DNA from: UBA583 sp964429995 | GTDB lineage: Archaea > Nanobdellota > Nanobdellia > Woesearchaeales > UBA583 | Length of the DNA: 64,000 nucleotides | NCBI GenBank assembly: GCA_964429995.1 | Contig: CAYSDY010000001.1 | Span: 281,755-345,754, forward strand | Reading direction: 5' to 3' | Part shown: positions 15,682 to 24,638 of the stretch, piece after piece | How positions within the stretch are numbered: the first letter of the stretch is position 1 | Layout: every line of letters begins with the position of its first letter | The notes under the pieces: generated by a model | What the model was told of the DNA's origin: nothing | The model's input: the letters and a program-made list of their open reading frames with translations, nothing else | The model's database searches: none | Made by a program: the position numbers and the translations under genes

Positions 15682-16400
15682 AAATGGATATGAAATTTGT
15701 TAAGGTTAAATATGTAGGAAAAAAAAATACTGAAAATAATGAAAAAATAAAAGATTACATAGAAGGTACAGGAATCAAGGATAATGCAACTATTGCTATT
15801 TTCTCATCTGTACAGTTTTTGGATGTTTTACATGAAGTTTCTGATTATTTGTCTTCATATTATAATATTGTAATCTTTAAGCCTAAAAGAGCTTTTTTTA
15901 AAGGTCAAATTTTAGGATGTGATTCTTATTATGGTTCCCTTGAAATTAAAAAAAAAATAGATATGTTTTTGTATATAGGGGATGGATATTTTCACCCTTT
16001 AGCTTTATTATATGCTCAGGAAAATCTTGATTTAAAAGTGCCAGTTGTAATTTACAACATTATTGATCAAAGATTTGAAGTTATTGATGATAAGGTTATA
16101 GAACAAAATTTAAAGAAAAGGAAAGCAAATCTTGCAAAATTTTATTTTTCTTCTAACATAGGGGTGTTTATATCTTCTAAATGGGGTCAGGAGAAAATGT
16201 TAAGTTTGTCAAAAATAAAAGATACTTTTAAAGATAAAAAAATATATTTTTTTGTGGCCGATAATTTCTCATCGCAAGAGATGGATAATTTTGCTTTTAT
16301 AGATTGTTTTGTAAATACTGCTTGTCCAAGAATAGGCCAAGATGATGTTGTTAATTTTACAAAACCGATTGTTAACTTAAATGATATAGTGAAAGATTGA
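15675..16400 (+). CDS. dph2: Diphthamide synthase Dph2, C-terminal part (frameshifted)
   Basis: This frame continues Dph2 domains 2 and 3. It contains GQILGCDSYYGS and VNTACPRIGQDD, which carry the second and third cluster cysteines; the first is in the preceding frame. All three ligands therefore survive. The formal start is a TTG at 15675 (ATG at 15684), which lacks its own promoter. The break fits a one-base deletion, a sequencing error or, less likely, a real split or programmed shift. It ends 9 nt before the convergent srp54. Confidence 0.8.
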   Translation: MVKMDMKFVKVKYVGKKNTENNEKIKDYIEGTGIKDNATIAIFSSVQFLDVLHEVSDYLSSYYNIVIFKPKRAFFKGQILGCDSYYGSLEIKKKIDMFLYIGDGYFHPLALLYAQENLDLKVPVVIYNIIDQRFEVIDDKVIEQNLKKRKANLAKFYFSSNIGVFISSKWGQEKMLSLSKIKDTFKDKKIYFFVADNFSSQEMDNFAFIDCFVNTACPRIGQDDVVNFTKPIVNLNDIVKD

Positions 16401-16409
16401 AAATCTTAT

Positions 16410-17795
16410 TTATTTTTTCATGAATTTCTTAAAGTTTTTCATGCCACTTTTTTTCATCATTTTCATCATTTCTGATGGATTCATGTCTTCTACATCAGAC
16501 ATGGAAGATGGGTCTTTAAACATTGTCATCATTTTTTTTGTTTGCTTATAATGTTTTAATAGATCTCTTATATGACTTATATCTGTTCCTGAACCCTGAG
16601 CTATTCTTTTTATTCTTGATAAATCTATATCTTTAGGATTTCTTTTTTCATATTTTGTCATTGAATCCATTATATATTTCCATTTTTGCATTTTGTCTTG
16701 TTGCACTTGCATTTGACTTTTATCTATTTTTAAACTGCTAAGTCCAGGTATCATATTAATTATTTTGGACATCGAACCCATTTTATTCATTGCTTTTAAC
16801 TGTTCATAAAGATCATCTAAATCAAATTCTCCTTGCATTAATCGTTCTTGCAGATTTCTTGCTTGTTCTTCATCTATTGCAAGTTGTGCTTTTTCCAAAA
16901 GACTTTCAAGATCACCCATTCCTAAGAGTTGTGAAACAAATCTTTTTGAATTAAATTTTTCAAGATTATCTATTTTTTCACCAGTTCCAATGAATCTTAC
17001 AGGTGCATTAACGCATGCACATGCACTAAGTGCTCCACCACCTTTACCAGTACCATCCATCTTGGTAATTATAACACCTGTTATGTTTAGCCTTTCTTTG
17101 AATGATTCTGCTTGTTTTTGAGCTGTTTGACCTACATCAGCTCCCATTACAAGAAAAGTTTGTGTTGGCTTTATAAGATTGTTTAATTCGCTTATTTCTG
17201 TGACAAGTTCTTGATTTAATGAATCTCTTCCTGCACTATCAATTATTACTACTTCATAATCTTTTAGAGAGTTTTTAGAGTTTGAATAAATTGTTTGTGC
17301 AGATTTTATTGAAGGATCTCCAAAAACATCAATGTTTAGTATTTTTGAGTATTGTTTTAGTTGTTCATATGCTGCTGGTCTATATGTATCTGTTGAGAGT
17401 AATGCTACTTTTTTACTTCTGTTTTTGAAATAATTTGCAAGCTTTCCAGCTGTTGTTGTTTTACCTTGTCCATAAAGACCAACAAGAAGTATTATATTTT
17501 GTTTTGATTCATCTAATTTAAATTCATCTTTTGAACCTAAGAATTTTGTAAGTTCTTCATATATTATTGTTATAAGATGCTCTTTTTTGCTAAGATTTTC
17601 ATTCCTTTCAGTTATTGCCCTGTCTCGTATTTGCTTTGTTATATCAAGCACAAGTTTTACATTAACATCAGCAGATAGAAGAGATTTTTGAATTTCTTTA
17701 ATAATTTCTTCTACAAGATTCCTATCAACGGTTAATGAATTTTTAATCTTAGATAATGTATCTTTTAAAGCATCACCTAGTTTTTCTAATACCAT
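16410..17795 (-). CDS. srp54: Signal recognition particle 54 kDa protein
   Basis: The 461-aa protein has the N domain helix bundle, the G domain with GLYGQGKTTTAGKLA (P-loop), DTYRPAAYEQL, DSAGRDS and TKMDGTGKGGGALS, and a C-terminal M domain rich in methionine (MMKMMKKSGMKNFKKFMKK). It binds signal sequences and SRP RNA and drives GTP-dependent targeting to FtsY and the Sec translocon. Length is normal. SRP19 and the 7S RNA are not seen here. Confidence 0.96.
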   Translation of the reverse strand: MVLEKLGDALKDTLSKIKNSLTVDRNLVEEIIKEIQKSLLSADVNVKLVLDITKQIRDRAITERNENLSKKEHLITIIYEELTKFLGSKDEFKLDESKQNIILLVGLYGQGKTTTAGKLANYFKNRSKKVALLSTDTYRPAAYEQLKQYSKILNIDVFGDPSIKSAQTIYSNSKNSLKDYEVVIIDSAGRDSLNQELVTEISELNNLIKPTQTFLVMGADVGQTAQKQAESFKERLNITGVIITKMDGTGKGGGALSACACVNAPVRFIGTGEKIDNLEKFNSKRFVSQLLGMGDLESLLEKAQLAIDEEQARNLQERLMQGEFDLDDLYEQLKAMNKMGSMSKIINMIPGLSSLKIDKSQMQVQQDKMQKWKYIMDSMTKYEKRNPKDIDLSRIKRIAQGSGTDISHIRDLLKHYKQTKKMMTMFKDPSSMSDVEDMNPSEMMKMMKKSGMKNFKKFMKK

Positions 17796-17855
17796 ACAAT
17801 GTTTAGCTTTGTTATTTTTATAAACTTTTTTAAAGTTTTAAATATTTAATTTTTA

Positions 17856-18206
17856 ATGTATGAAGAATTTAAGCAGGTTATTTTGGTAAGAGATGATTTA
17901 AAGATGTCAAAAGGGAAAATTGCAGCACAAGTTGCACATGCATGTGTTGAAGCTGTGTTAAGGAGTGATAAAGTGCTAGTTTCTAAGTGGAGAAGTTCTG
18001 GAATGAAAAAAATTGTTTTAAAAATAACATCCAAAGAAGATTTGTATAAATATATGCAATTTGCAAAGGATAGTGGTTTACAGACTGCTCTTATAACTGA
18101 TGCAGGGAAAACAGAAATAGCTCCTATGACTCCTACATGTGTTGCAATAGGTCCTGATCTTGAAAAAAAGATAGATGTTATAACAAAAGATTTAAAATCA
18201 TTGTAG
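17856..18206 (+). CDS. pth2: Peptidyl-tRNA hydrolase, Pth2 type
   Basis: The 116-aa protein matches archaeal/eukaryotic Pth2: KQVILVRDDLKMSKGKIAAQVAHA at the N-terminus, then WRSSGMKKIVLKI, ITDAGKTEIAPMTPTCVAIGP. It frees tRNA from peptidyl-tRNA that has dropped off ribosomes. The whole family is about 115-120 aa, so it is complete. It lies divergent from srp54 with a 60-nt intergenic region and precedes tRNA-Cys. Confidence 0.95.
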   Translation: MYEEFKQVILVRDDLKMSKGKIAAQVAHACVEAVLRSDKVLVSKWRSSGMKKIVLKITSKEDLYKYMQFAKDSGLQTALITDAGKTEIAPMTPTCVAIGPDLEKKIDVITKDLKSL

Positions 18207-18247
18207 CGAAGTTTTTATAAAAGGAAAAGTATTTACATTATTATTTT

Positions 18248-18319
18248 GGAAGGGTAGCCAAGTGGCTAAGGCAACAGGCTGCAACCCTGTGATCGTGGGT
18301 TCAAATCCCGCCTCTTCCT
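18248..18319 (+). tRNA. tRNA-Cys (anticodon GCA)
   Basis: Acceptor GGAAGGG pairs with CTCTTCC (one G-T). Anticodon stem ACAGG/CCTGT holds loop CTGCAAC with GCA at 34-36. The T-arm is GTGGG TTCAAAT CCCGC. No CCA or intron is seen. Confidence 0.93.
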
Positions 18320-18374
18320 TTGTGTTCTTTGAGTAGTAATAAACTGATTTATTAAGATTTTGTTTATGTTTTAT

Positions 18375-18890
18375 ATGGAAGAGGAATATACTCTTATTTC
18401 AAAACTTGAATTATCTAATCTTAAGACAGAAGTTGCGAATCTTAAAGAAGAGTTAAAATCAAAAGGTTCAAGTGTTGCAAATGATTTAGATTTTAATTTT
18501 GATGTGGAAGGACTTGCTAAGAAAATTTCAGAAAATATTAAGGATAATCTTAAGAATGATAGAGAATATCTTATAAAAGAGTTGGATGTAATAAAAAATT
18601 TGAATAAAAATACTCTTGACAATATTTTATCACGAAATAATTCATTAGATAATCAATTAGATAGTATGGTTTCTACATTGTCAGAATTAATTGAGAACCT
18701 TTGTTCAATACTTGACTTATTGTCTAAAGATAGGGTGGATGCTGAAACTGTTAAAAAAATGTTTGATGATTTTGCAAATGAAGATAGATATGTTTTGGAA
18801 AAATTGGAAGATATAAATCTTTTTATGCAAAATTTAAGAGTTCTTTTAAGTTATGTGAAACATGATGACTTAAGAATTGAGAGGAGTTGA
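18375..18890 (+). CDS. Hypothetical coiled-coil protein
   Basis: About 171 aa from ATG 18375; in-frame TTG 18360 and ATG 18366 are alternatives. The sequence is charged and helical throughout, with heptad-like stretches (LELSNLKTEVANLKEEL and a Leu-rich middle part), so I expect a coiled coil. There are no membrane segments or catalytic motifs. It is followed by a gene whose ribosome binding site lies in its last codons, so the two are translationally coupled and may act together. Confidence 0.6.
   Translation: MEEEYTLISKLELSNLKTEVANLKEELKSKGSSVANDLDFNFDVEGLAKKISENIKDNLKNDREYLIKELDVIKNLNKNTLDNILSRNNSLDNQLDSMVSTLSELIENLCSILDLLSKDRVDAETVKKMFDDFANEDRYVLEKLEDINLFMQNLRVLLSYVKHDDLRIERS
18881..18886 (+). 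promoter_or_regulatory. Shine-Dalgarno site deciding a start
   Basis: GAGGAG lies six nt before the ATG at 18893 and overlaps the last codons of the upstream gene. It favours 18893 over the TTG at 18887. Confidence 0.6.
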
Positions 18891-18892
18891 AA

Positions 18893-19525
18893 ATGACTAT
18901 TGCAGAACTTGTTTATAAAGATACAAAAAAACAAGGTGTTACTATTTATGGTGGAGGTAAGGTTGATAAATATAGTGCAACAATGGATGTTAAGGCATTT
19001 CTTAAAGAATTGCATGATGTTTTAGATGTATTGAGTTTTAAAGATATATTAGAACCTAAAAACTATGCTTTAAAAGGAACTTTTGTTAATGCTGGGGATT
19101 ATAAGAATAGAACGTATGATATGTATGAAAAGAAATATGTATTTGTTGATAAGGGGACTGGTGTTTGTGAACTTGAAGTTGCATGGGAATGTCAAAGGGG
19201 TACAAATTATGCAGGATCTACAATAATATTCAAATTAGATTTATCTGTTCGTAACATGAAAGATGTTGAAATTGTTGTTGGTAATCAAAAAAAAAAGATG
19301 CAGAATGGTTCTTGGGAATTTAGAAATAGTTTTATATACAAAAACCCTATAAATGATACAATTTCAAAGATCCCTATAATAGGGAAATCAGAAAAACTAA
19401 AGGCAATAGTTTTTGCTTTGTTTTATGAAGCAGAAATAGAAAATGATATAATAGGCTTTTGTTTGGCTAAGATTAAACCAAAAGTATATAGTGTTATTGA
19501 AAAACATTGTTCAATGTATGGATAA
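18893..19525 (+). CDS. Hypothetical conserved protein
   Basis: This is a 210-aa soluble protein with alternating strands: VTIYGGGKVDKY, YALKGTFVNAGDY, CELEVAWEC, IIFKLDLSVRNMKDVEIVVG. The C-terminal half has a FALFYEAEIE helix. I recognise no family. The GTG-free start at ATG 18893 is supported by a good Shine-Dalgarno. It is coupled to the preceding coiled-coil gene, and tRNA-Glu(CTC) follows 72 nt downstream. Confidence 0.55.
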   Translation: MTIAELVYKDTKKQGVTIYGGGKVDKYSATMDVKAFLKELHDVLDVLSFKDILEPKNYALKGTFVNAGDYKNRTYDMYEKKYVFVDKGTGVCELEVAWECQRGTNYAGSTIIFKLDLSVRNMKDVEIVVGNQKKKMQNGSWEFRNSFIYKNPINDTISKIPIIGKSEKLKAIVFALFYEAEIENDIIGFCLAKIKPKVYSVIEKHCSMYG

Positions 19526-19597
19526 GGTTTAAAAAGTAAAAAACATTCCCAATTATATAATTACTCTTTTAATGTAGGGTATTTAGCTTTTTTAGTA

Positions 19598-19672
19598 CCT
19601 CCGATAGTGTAGTCCGGCCAATCATTCTGCCCTCTCGAGGCAAAGACGCGGGTTCAAATCCCGCTCGGAGGG
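19598..19672 (+). tRNA. tRNA-Glu (anticodon CTC)
   Basis: Acceptor CCTCCGA pairs with TCGGAGG. The anticodon loop CTCTCGA gives CTC; its stem CTGCC/GGCAA has a mismatched outer pair. The T-arm is GCGGG TTCAAAT CCCGC. It shares acceptor and D-arm sequence with tRNA-Glu(TTC) at 54385-54459. Confidence 0.85.
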
Positions 19673-19729
19673 TTGTTATTTCTATGTTAAAGGCGATTTG
19701 AATTATAATTAAAATTGATTTTATTCCAT

Positions 19730-20265
19730 TGAATACCCCACCTTTTAAGGTGGGGATGCAATCCCAAAAGATTTAAACAAATAAATCTTTAGTTTTTCAT
19801 GTCTATATTTCAAACAAATCATAAAGTATATGAATTAAAATATTATTTTGTTTTGATAATCAAATATCGTAAGTTTCTATTTGAGAATGATTTAGAAAAA
19901 TATTTGACAAATATTTTTCAAGGTATTTGTTACAAATATGATTTTGTAATTGAAACTATTGGTTTTGATAAAAATCATGTTCATTTGATGATTCAAACTT
20001 TGCCAGATAAATCTCCTTCAAAAGTTTTTCAACTTTTGAAAGGCATATCTTCAAGATATGTTTTCAAAAAATTTCCTCAATTAAAAAAATATTTATGGGG
20101 AGGAAATTTTTGGTCTGCTGGTGGTTATGTAGGCTCAGTAGGCGAAGGTAAAAATGCCGATATCATAAGAAATTATATTAAGAGACAAGGTCAATCTGGT
20201 TCAGATTTGAAACTAATTGATTTTTTCTAATTAAATGCCCCGTCATTCATGGCGGGGATTTTTAC
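19730..20265 (+). mobile_element. IS200/IS605-type element with tnpA only
   Basis: A tnpA gene is flanked by two subterminal hairpins. The left is CCCCACC/GGTGGGG at 19736-19755 with a TTTTAA loop; the right is an 8-bp stem from CCCCG (20238-20242) to CGGGG (20253-20257). IS200-family elements move as single strands and recognise such hairpins at both ends. The exact tips cannot be fixed without an empty site. There is no TnpB or IscB partner. Confidence 0.82.
19799..20230 (+). CDS. tnpA: IS200/IS605 family transposase TnpA (Y1 HUH)
   Basis: The 143-aa transposase has the HUH motif in KNHVHLMIQ and the C-terminal catalytic tyrosine in IIRNYIKRQG, with LWGGNFWSAGGYVGSVG between them. Length matches the family, so it looks intact. 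TnpA cuts and joins single-stranded ends of its element. ATG 19799 follows the left-end hairpin by about 43 nt, as is usual for the family. Confidence 0.93.
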   Translation: MSIFQTNHKVYELKYYFVLIIKYRKFLFENDLEKYLTNIFQGICYKYDFVIETIGFDKNHVHLMIQTLPDKSPSKVFQLLKGISSRYVFKKFPQLKKYLWGGNFWSAGGYVGSVGEGKNADIIRNYIKRQGQSGSDLKLIDFF

Positions 20266-20340
20266 ATTAATTTGATTATTGATGGTTGTTACTTATTAAT
20301 TAATCAATATATAAATAAAATTGTAAAAAAATAAAAACTC

Positions 20341-21093
20341 ATGGGAAAAATTGTTGCAATCGGTGGAGGTGAAATTGGAAGACCTGGTTTTGAAATTGAA
20401 ACTCTAGAAATAGATAAAGAAATTATAAAGTTATCGAACAAGATAAATCCTAAACTTTTATTTATTCCTACAGCATCAAGTGATCATGAAGGCTATATCG
20501 AAGTAGTTAAAAACTATTTTGGGAAAAGATTAGGTTGCATAATCGATGTGTTATATTTGTTAAACAATGAATTAAATTTTGATGAAATTAGAAATAAAAT
20601 CATGAATACAGATATAATTTATGTTGGTGGGGGAAATACTCAAAAATTACTTGAAGTTTGGAAAGAAAAAAAAATAGATAAATTGTTAAAAGAAGCATTT
20701 GATAAAGATATTATCATGTCAGGAATAAGTGCTGGTGCTATTTGTTGGTTTTCTGCTGGATGTAGTGATTATGTAGAATATAAATTTGATTCTGTGGAAA
20801 AAAAATTTACTACATTAAATGCATTAGGGATTATTCAAGGTATTTTATGCCCTCATTTTGATGTAGAAAAATCAAGAGAAAATATTGTACAAAAGATTGT
20901 TAGAGAAGAAGCTGAACTAGTAATAGCCTTAGATAACTGTGTTGCAATTGAAATAGTAGGAAATAAATATAGAATAATTAGATCCAAACAAGATGCAAAT
21001 GCCTATAAAATATTTTACAAGGATGGAATAAAAAAAGAATGTATTAATGAAACAGAATTTAAAGACATTAATGAACTACTAAAAATTAAATAA
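20341..21093 (+). CDS. Peptidase family S51 (dipeptidase E / cyanophycinase-like)
   Basis: The 250-aa protein has IVAIGGGEI at the N-terminus, YVGGGNT near residue 96, and the nucleophile elbow MSGISAGAICWF with Ser about 130, all diagnostic of peptidase E-like S51 serine peptidases. PHFDVEKSR follows, typical of the active-site His region. It should cleave small Asp-containing peptides. The gene begins 75 nt after the IS200 element and has no operon partner. Confidence 0.88.
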   Translation: MGKIVAIGGGEIGRPGFEIETLEIDKEIIKLSNKINPKLLFIPTASSDHEGYIEVVKNYFGKRLGCIIDVLYLLNNELNFDEIRNKIMNTDIIYVGGGNTQKLLEVWKEKKIDKLLKEAFDKDIIMSGISAGAICWFSAGCSDYVEYKFDSVEKKFTTLNALGIIQGILCPHFDVEKSRENIVQKIVREEAELVIALDNCVAIEIVGNKYRIIRSKQDANAYKIFYKDGIKKECINETEFKDINELLKIK

Positions 21094-21240
21094 AATCAAT
21101 TTAATAAAATTCTCTTTGTTGTATAAATATTTTTGTTAATATTATTTATTAGCTTTTTAAAAATTCAGCAAATGTATGTAATTTTTAAATATTTTTCTTA
21201 TAAGTAAAATATTTAAAAATTGTAAATGTATATTAATTAA

Positions 21241-21834
21241 ATGGTCAGAAAATTAGATTTTGAAAAAGAAAACATGGATTTTAAGTACAGAAGAAATGTT
21301 TTAGAAGCAATATTGGTTTCTTCTTTGAATGCTGATGGTATAAGTATTCCAACAATTGAGGAATTTGTATTGGGTGAACTTATCAATGGGACTATGGAAT
21401 ATATGGGTTTAGAACCTTTAAGAGTTGATTATAGGGAATATATGTTGTATAGAAATGTTTTTGAAATGGAAATTAGTAAAGCTTTTAAGGAACAAATTAA
21501 TGCTAGTTCACAAACGATGATAGATCCAAACATTAAGAGTGCATTAATTAAACTTTCTGATTGTGTATTTGAAACCAATGGACCATTATATGGAGCATCT
21601 TTAAGTACAGAATTATATACACATTTTAAAGGGTTTGCTGGTATTGGTGGTATTTGTAATGTAATGATGAAATCAAAATTTGAATTATCCATTGATTATG
21701 TTGAAAAAATTAAAAAGGACTTTATGGATAGAATGTCGGATTTGGAAAGAGAAAATGTTTTTGGAATTGGAAAAGCAATGAGAAAATACATCAATAAAGA
21801 TTTAGAACTTATCAAAAAGGTTTGTTATTGGTAA
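21241..21834 (+). CDS. Hypothetical helical protein
   Basis: The 197-aa soluble, mainly helical protein starts at ATG 21241 after an AT-rich promoter-like stretch. Visible stretches such as VLEAILVSSLNADG and GFAGIGGICNVMMKS match nothing I know. It is convergent with the minus-strand coiled-coil gene. Nothing points to function. Confidence 0.5.
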   Translation: MVRKLDFEKENMDFKYRRNVLEAILVSSLNADGISIPTIEEFVLGELINGTMEYMGLEPLRVDYREYMLYRNVFEMEISKAFKEQINASSQTMIDPNIKSALIKLSDCVFETNGPLYGASLSTELYTHFKGFAGIGGICNVMMKSKFELSIDYVEKIKKDFMDRMSDLERENVFGIGKAMRKYINKDLELIKKVCYW

Positions 21835-21908
21835 ATTTTAACAACGCTATTTTCTTAAGAAACTTGTGAATAACAAGGTTTTTTAAAATTTTGATTAAAA
21901 AATTGTAA

Positions 21909-22631
21909 TTATTCTTTTTTGTTGTTTTTTATGTCTTCTTTTATTGTTTTTAATTGAGAGCTGTCTAAACTTTCTTCTTGTTCTTCTTCATCTATAAACA
22001 ACCAGTTTAGAACATTTTTTAATCTATTTCCTTTCTTTTTTGAAGTTTTTGTTTCTTTTGCTTCTGTTTGTGAAAAGTTTTGAGCTTTTATATGTATGTC
22101 TTCTTCTTCTTGTATCTGGATTTTGTTCTTTTTGGTTTCTTTTTTTATAGGTTCTTTGATGCTTTCTTGTATTGGTTTAACATAATCTATCTCTCTTTTT
22201 TCAATTTGTCTTATGTTTTTTTTCATATCTATTAATTCTGCAAAAAATTTGTCATATAATTTTGCAATTTCAGTTGTAAAATCAAGTTTTAAAGAACTGA
22301 TCTCAAAACTTATTTTTTCACTTAGCATTTCACTTATTTCAGAAATTTTAGGATCTATACTTTTATAGCTGTCTTCAAGTCTTTGCATAATGTCTGAATG
22401 TGTACTGCTTAAGTCTAAACTATGTGAGGACTTGTCATCAACTTCTTTTAAAAAGAGATTTATATTGTTTAGTTCGGTTTCAATGTTACTTATAAAATTG
22501 TCAAACTTTTTTGATTCTACAAAGTTATATGTTTTGTTGTTTGAGATTTTTAGGTCTTCAATCTGATTTTTTATAGATAGAATGTCTCTTTTTACCTTGG
22601 CAAATGCTATTTTTAAATTTCTCTCATCCAT
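21909..22631 (-). CDS. Hypothetical coiled-coil protein with lysine-rich tail
   Basis: The 240-aa protein is predicted to be mostly coiled coil over residues 1-140 (FDNFISNIETELNNINLFL, DILSIKNQIEDLK). A low-complexity Lys/Glu-rich linker follows, then a short conserved-looking hydrophobic stretch near residue 210 (RLKNVLNWLFIDEEE). This suggests a filament-like or membrane-associated scaffold. I do not recognise it. It lies downstream of the HxsB-like gene on the same strand with 78 nt between. Confidence 0.55.
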   Translation of the reverse strand: MDERNLKIAFAKVKRDILSIKNQIEDLKISNNKTYNFVESKKFDNFISNIETELNNINLFLKEVDDKSSHSLDLSSTHSDIMQRLEDSYKSIDPKISEISEMLSEKISFEISSLKLDFTTEIAKLYDKFFAELIDMKKNIRQIEKREIDYVKPIQESIKEPIKKETKKNKIQIQEEEDIHIKAQNFSQTEAKETKTSKKKGNRLKNVLNWLFIDEEEQEESLDSSQLKTIKEDIKNNKKE

Positions 22632-22709
22632 TTTTATTTTATATAATAAAAGGTTATATGTTTTCTATTTTATAAAACTTTTCATAAATCATTACTTCTA
22701 AGTGAAAAA

Positions 22710-24143
22710 TTATAGTTTTTTATCTATTATTTCTTTAAAAATCTGATTATAAATCTTGTTGCAATGAGATATTGTTTGATGATGTCTTGATGTTTTTGTT
22801 GGATAAAAATTGAATTTACCTTGATTGTAATAGTTTTCTACCATACATGTTCCGCAAAATGGCTTATATACGCATCTGTCACAAATCACATTGTTTTCAA
22901 GTATTGAGTTAAGTATTGCTTTTGATGTTTCCTTTTTTTTGAATATTTCCTGCCATTTATCGGAAAAAACATTTCCTATGCAAAATTCATTTCTGCCCAT
23001 TGCCTCATTGCATGTATATATATTTCCATTTGTATAGTATACGATTTGACCTGTTGCAGCTCCGCATGGGCTTTCCCAGTCGGTGTTAAATGTTGGTTTT
23101 TTATATATTATTTTGAACATAAAAAATTGTCTTAGAGTTTCAATTAGATTTGCATTATTTTTATTAAGCTTATCTATGTATTCTATACAATTATTGTAAA
23201 ATGCAAGAAAATCATCATAAGAATATGATATGTCTGATTTGTCAAATGCTCTTCCTATAGGGGTTAAATTTCTTATGGAAATTATTTTGATGTTTAATTT
23301 TAGATATTCATCTATTATTTCTTTGTAGTATGGTAATGAATATGAGGTAATTGTCATAAGTGCATTAACATTTCTATTTATTTTTTTTGTTTTGTATATT
23401 TCATTTATTTTTTTTATCCAGAAGACTACTGTTTCGTATGTACCTATTTGTTGATTTTCTTTGCCTCTTATAAATCTATTTTTATCATGTATTTCTTTAG
23501 GACCATCAAGAGATGTGCATAATGCAACATCATTATCTATAAGCCAGTTAGCTTTTTCTTCTGTAAATAATGTAAAATTTGTGACTATTGTTATTTTAAG
23601 ATCTTTTTTTAGGTTTTTGTTTAATTCTTTTGCATATTCTGTTATAAATTTTACAATTTCAAAATTCATCATTGCATCTCCTCCCTGAAACTCAATTGTA
23701 ATGTAATTTGAGGGTGAGTTCATTATGAATTCTGTAACCTTTTTTGCTGTATTTTGGTTCATATCTTCTTTTATTGTTTCTTTGTTTGAGTCAATTGATT
23801 CTGCAAAACAATATATGCAATTTATGTTGCATCGGTGTGTTGGTATTACTATGTGCAGACTTGTTCCGTTATCAATAAAAGCATATCTTTTTTTGATTGA
23901 TTCAACAACGTTGTTAAAATTTGAGCTGTTTATTATTATACCTTTCTTTAGTAAAAGATTATATAATTCTTCGTTTAGTATTTTTCCTTTTTTTAATTGT
24001 AAAAAAGCATCATTATTTAAAAATATGAAATCGCCATTGTCAATTGTTAGAAGATAGTGGTTGTATTCTTGGCTGAACTTTTGATGTCTGTAAAAATTGC
24101 AGATGTAATCAATACCTTCTCTTTTTAAAAAATCATGATTCAT
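22710..24143 (-). CDS. HxsB-like radical SAM/SPASM peptide maturase
   Basis: The 477-aa protein has an N-terminal domain with DFIFLNNDAFLQL (the HxsB-type leader-like part), then radical SAM CX3CX2C at C105, C109 and C112 (HRCNINCIYC), IEFQGGDAMMNF and TSLDGP. A C-terminal SPASM domain follows with CGAATG, CNEA, CDRCVYKPFCGTC. This is the layout of HxsB, the radical SAM maturase of His-Xaa-Ser repeat systems. An HxsD-like gene diverges 132 nt away. No HxsC or His-Xaa-Ser substrate gene is seen, so the peptide acted on is unknown. Confidence 0.72.
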   Translation of the reverse strand: MNHDFLKREGIDYICNFYRHQKFSQEYNHYLLTIDNGDFIFLNNDAFLQLKKGKILNEELYNLLLKKGIIINSSNFNNVVESIKKRYAFIDNGTSLHIVIPTHRCNINCIYCFAESIDSNKETIKEDMNQNTAKKVTEFIMNSPSNYITIEFQGGDAMMNFEIVKFITEYAKELNKNLKKDLKITIVTNFTLFTEEKANWLIDNDVALCTSLDGPKEIHDKNRFIRGKENQQIGTYETVVFWIKKINEIYKTKKINRNVNALMTITSYSLPYYKEIIDEYLKLNIKIISIRNLTPIGRAFDKSDISYSYDDFLAFYNNCIEYIDKLNKNNANLIETLRQFFMFKIIYKKPTFNTDWESPCGAATGQIVYYTNGNIYTCNEAMGRNEFCIGNVFSDKWQEIFKKKETSKAILNSILENNVICDRCVYKPFCGTCMVENYYNQGKFNFYPTKTSRHHQTISHCNKIYNQIFKEIIDKKL

Positions 24144-24275
24144 AAAAAGATTACATGAACTATATTTAAAAAGTTTGGTTTTTGTATGTGCATCTTTGTG
24201 TTTGTTTTGATATTAATAGCTTTTTTATTGATTAGTTATCATAAGTTTTATTAAAAAAATAAATTTATTCTTAGT

Positions 24276-24629
24276 ATGAATACTAAATTTGAAATAAATC
24301 AGGATAATATAGTTATTTATATAAATAAGAACATATATCCAAAAGAAGTTTTAATTCAGACAAGTTATGTTAAGCTTGATAAGTATTATTTTTTTATAGA
24401 TGAAAACCAAACACATTACATAATGTTTGTTAAAGAAAAAGAAGAAATAACACAGGATAAGGAAAAGATAGTTTATGAGATTTTTGATGAGCTTATAGAA
24501 TCACAGAGTTATCTTAATCAGCTTGAAAGAACGAATAAAACAAGAGAATTGATATTGGAAAAAGCATTGTTGGGTCAGACATTAGATGATGAAACAATAG
24601 ATGCTTTAAGAAAAAATAATGATGAATAA
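24276..24629 (+). CDS. HxsD-like protein
   Basis: The 117-aa protein resembles HxsD of His-Xaa-Ser systems: IYINKNIYPKEVLIQTSYVKLDKYYFF near the start, an acidic middle, then FDELIESQSYLNQLE and TRELILEKALLG. HxsD is a small companion of the maturase, of unsettled role. The match is by eye, supported by the divergent HxsB-like neighbour. It ends 9 nt before gltX on the opposite strand. Confidence 0.6.
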   Translation: MNTKFEINQDNIVIYINKNIYPKEVLIQTSYVKLDKYYFFIDENQTHYIMFVKEKEEITQDKEKIVYEIFDELIESQSYLNQLERTNKTRELILEKALLGQTLDDETIDALRKNNDE

Positions 24630-24638
24630 AACTTGTTT

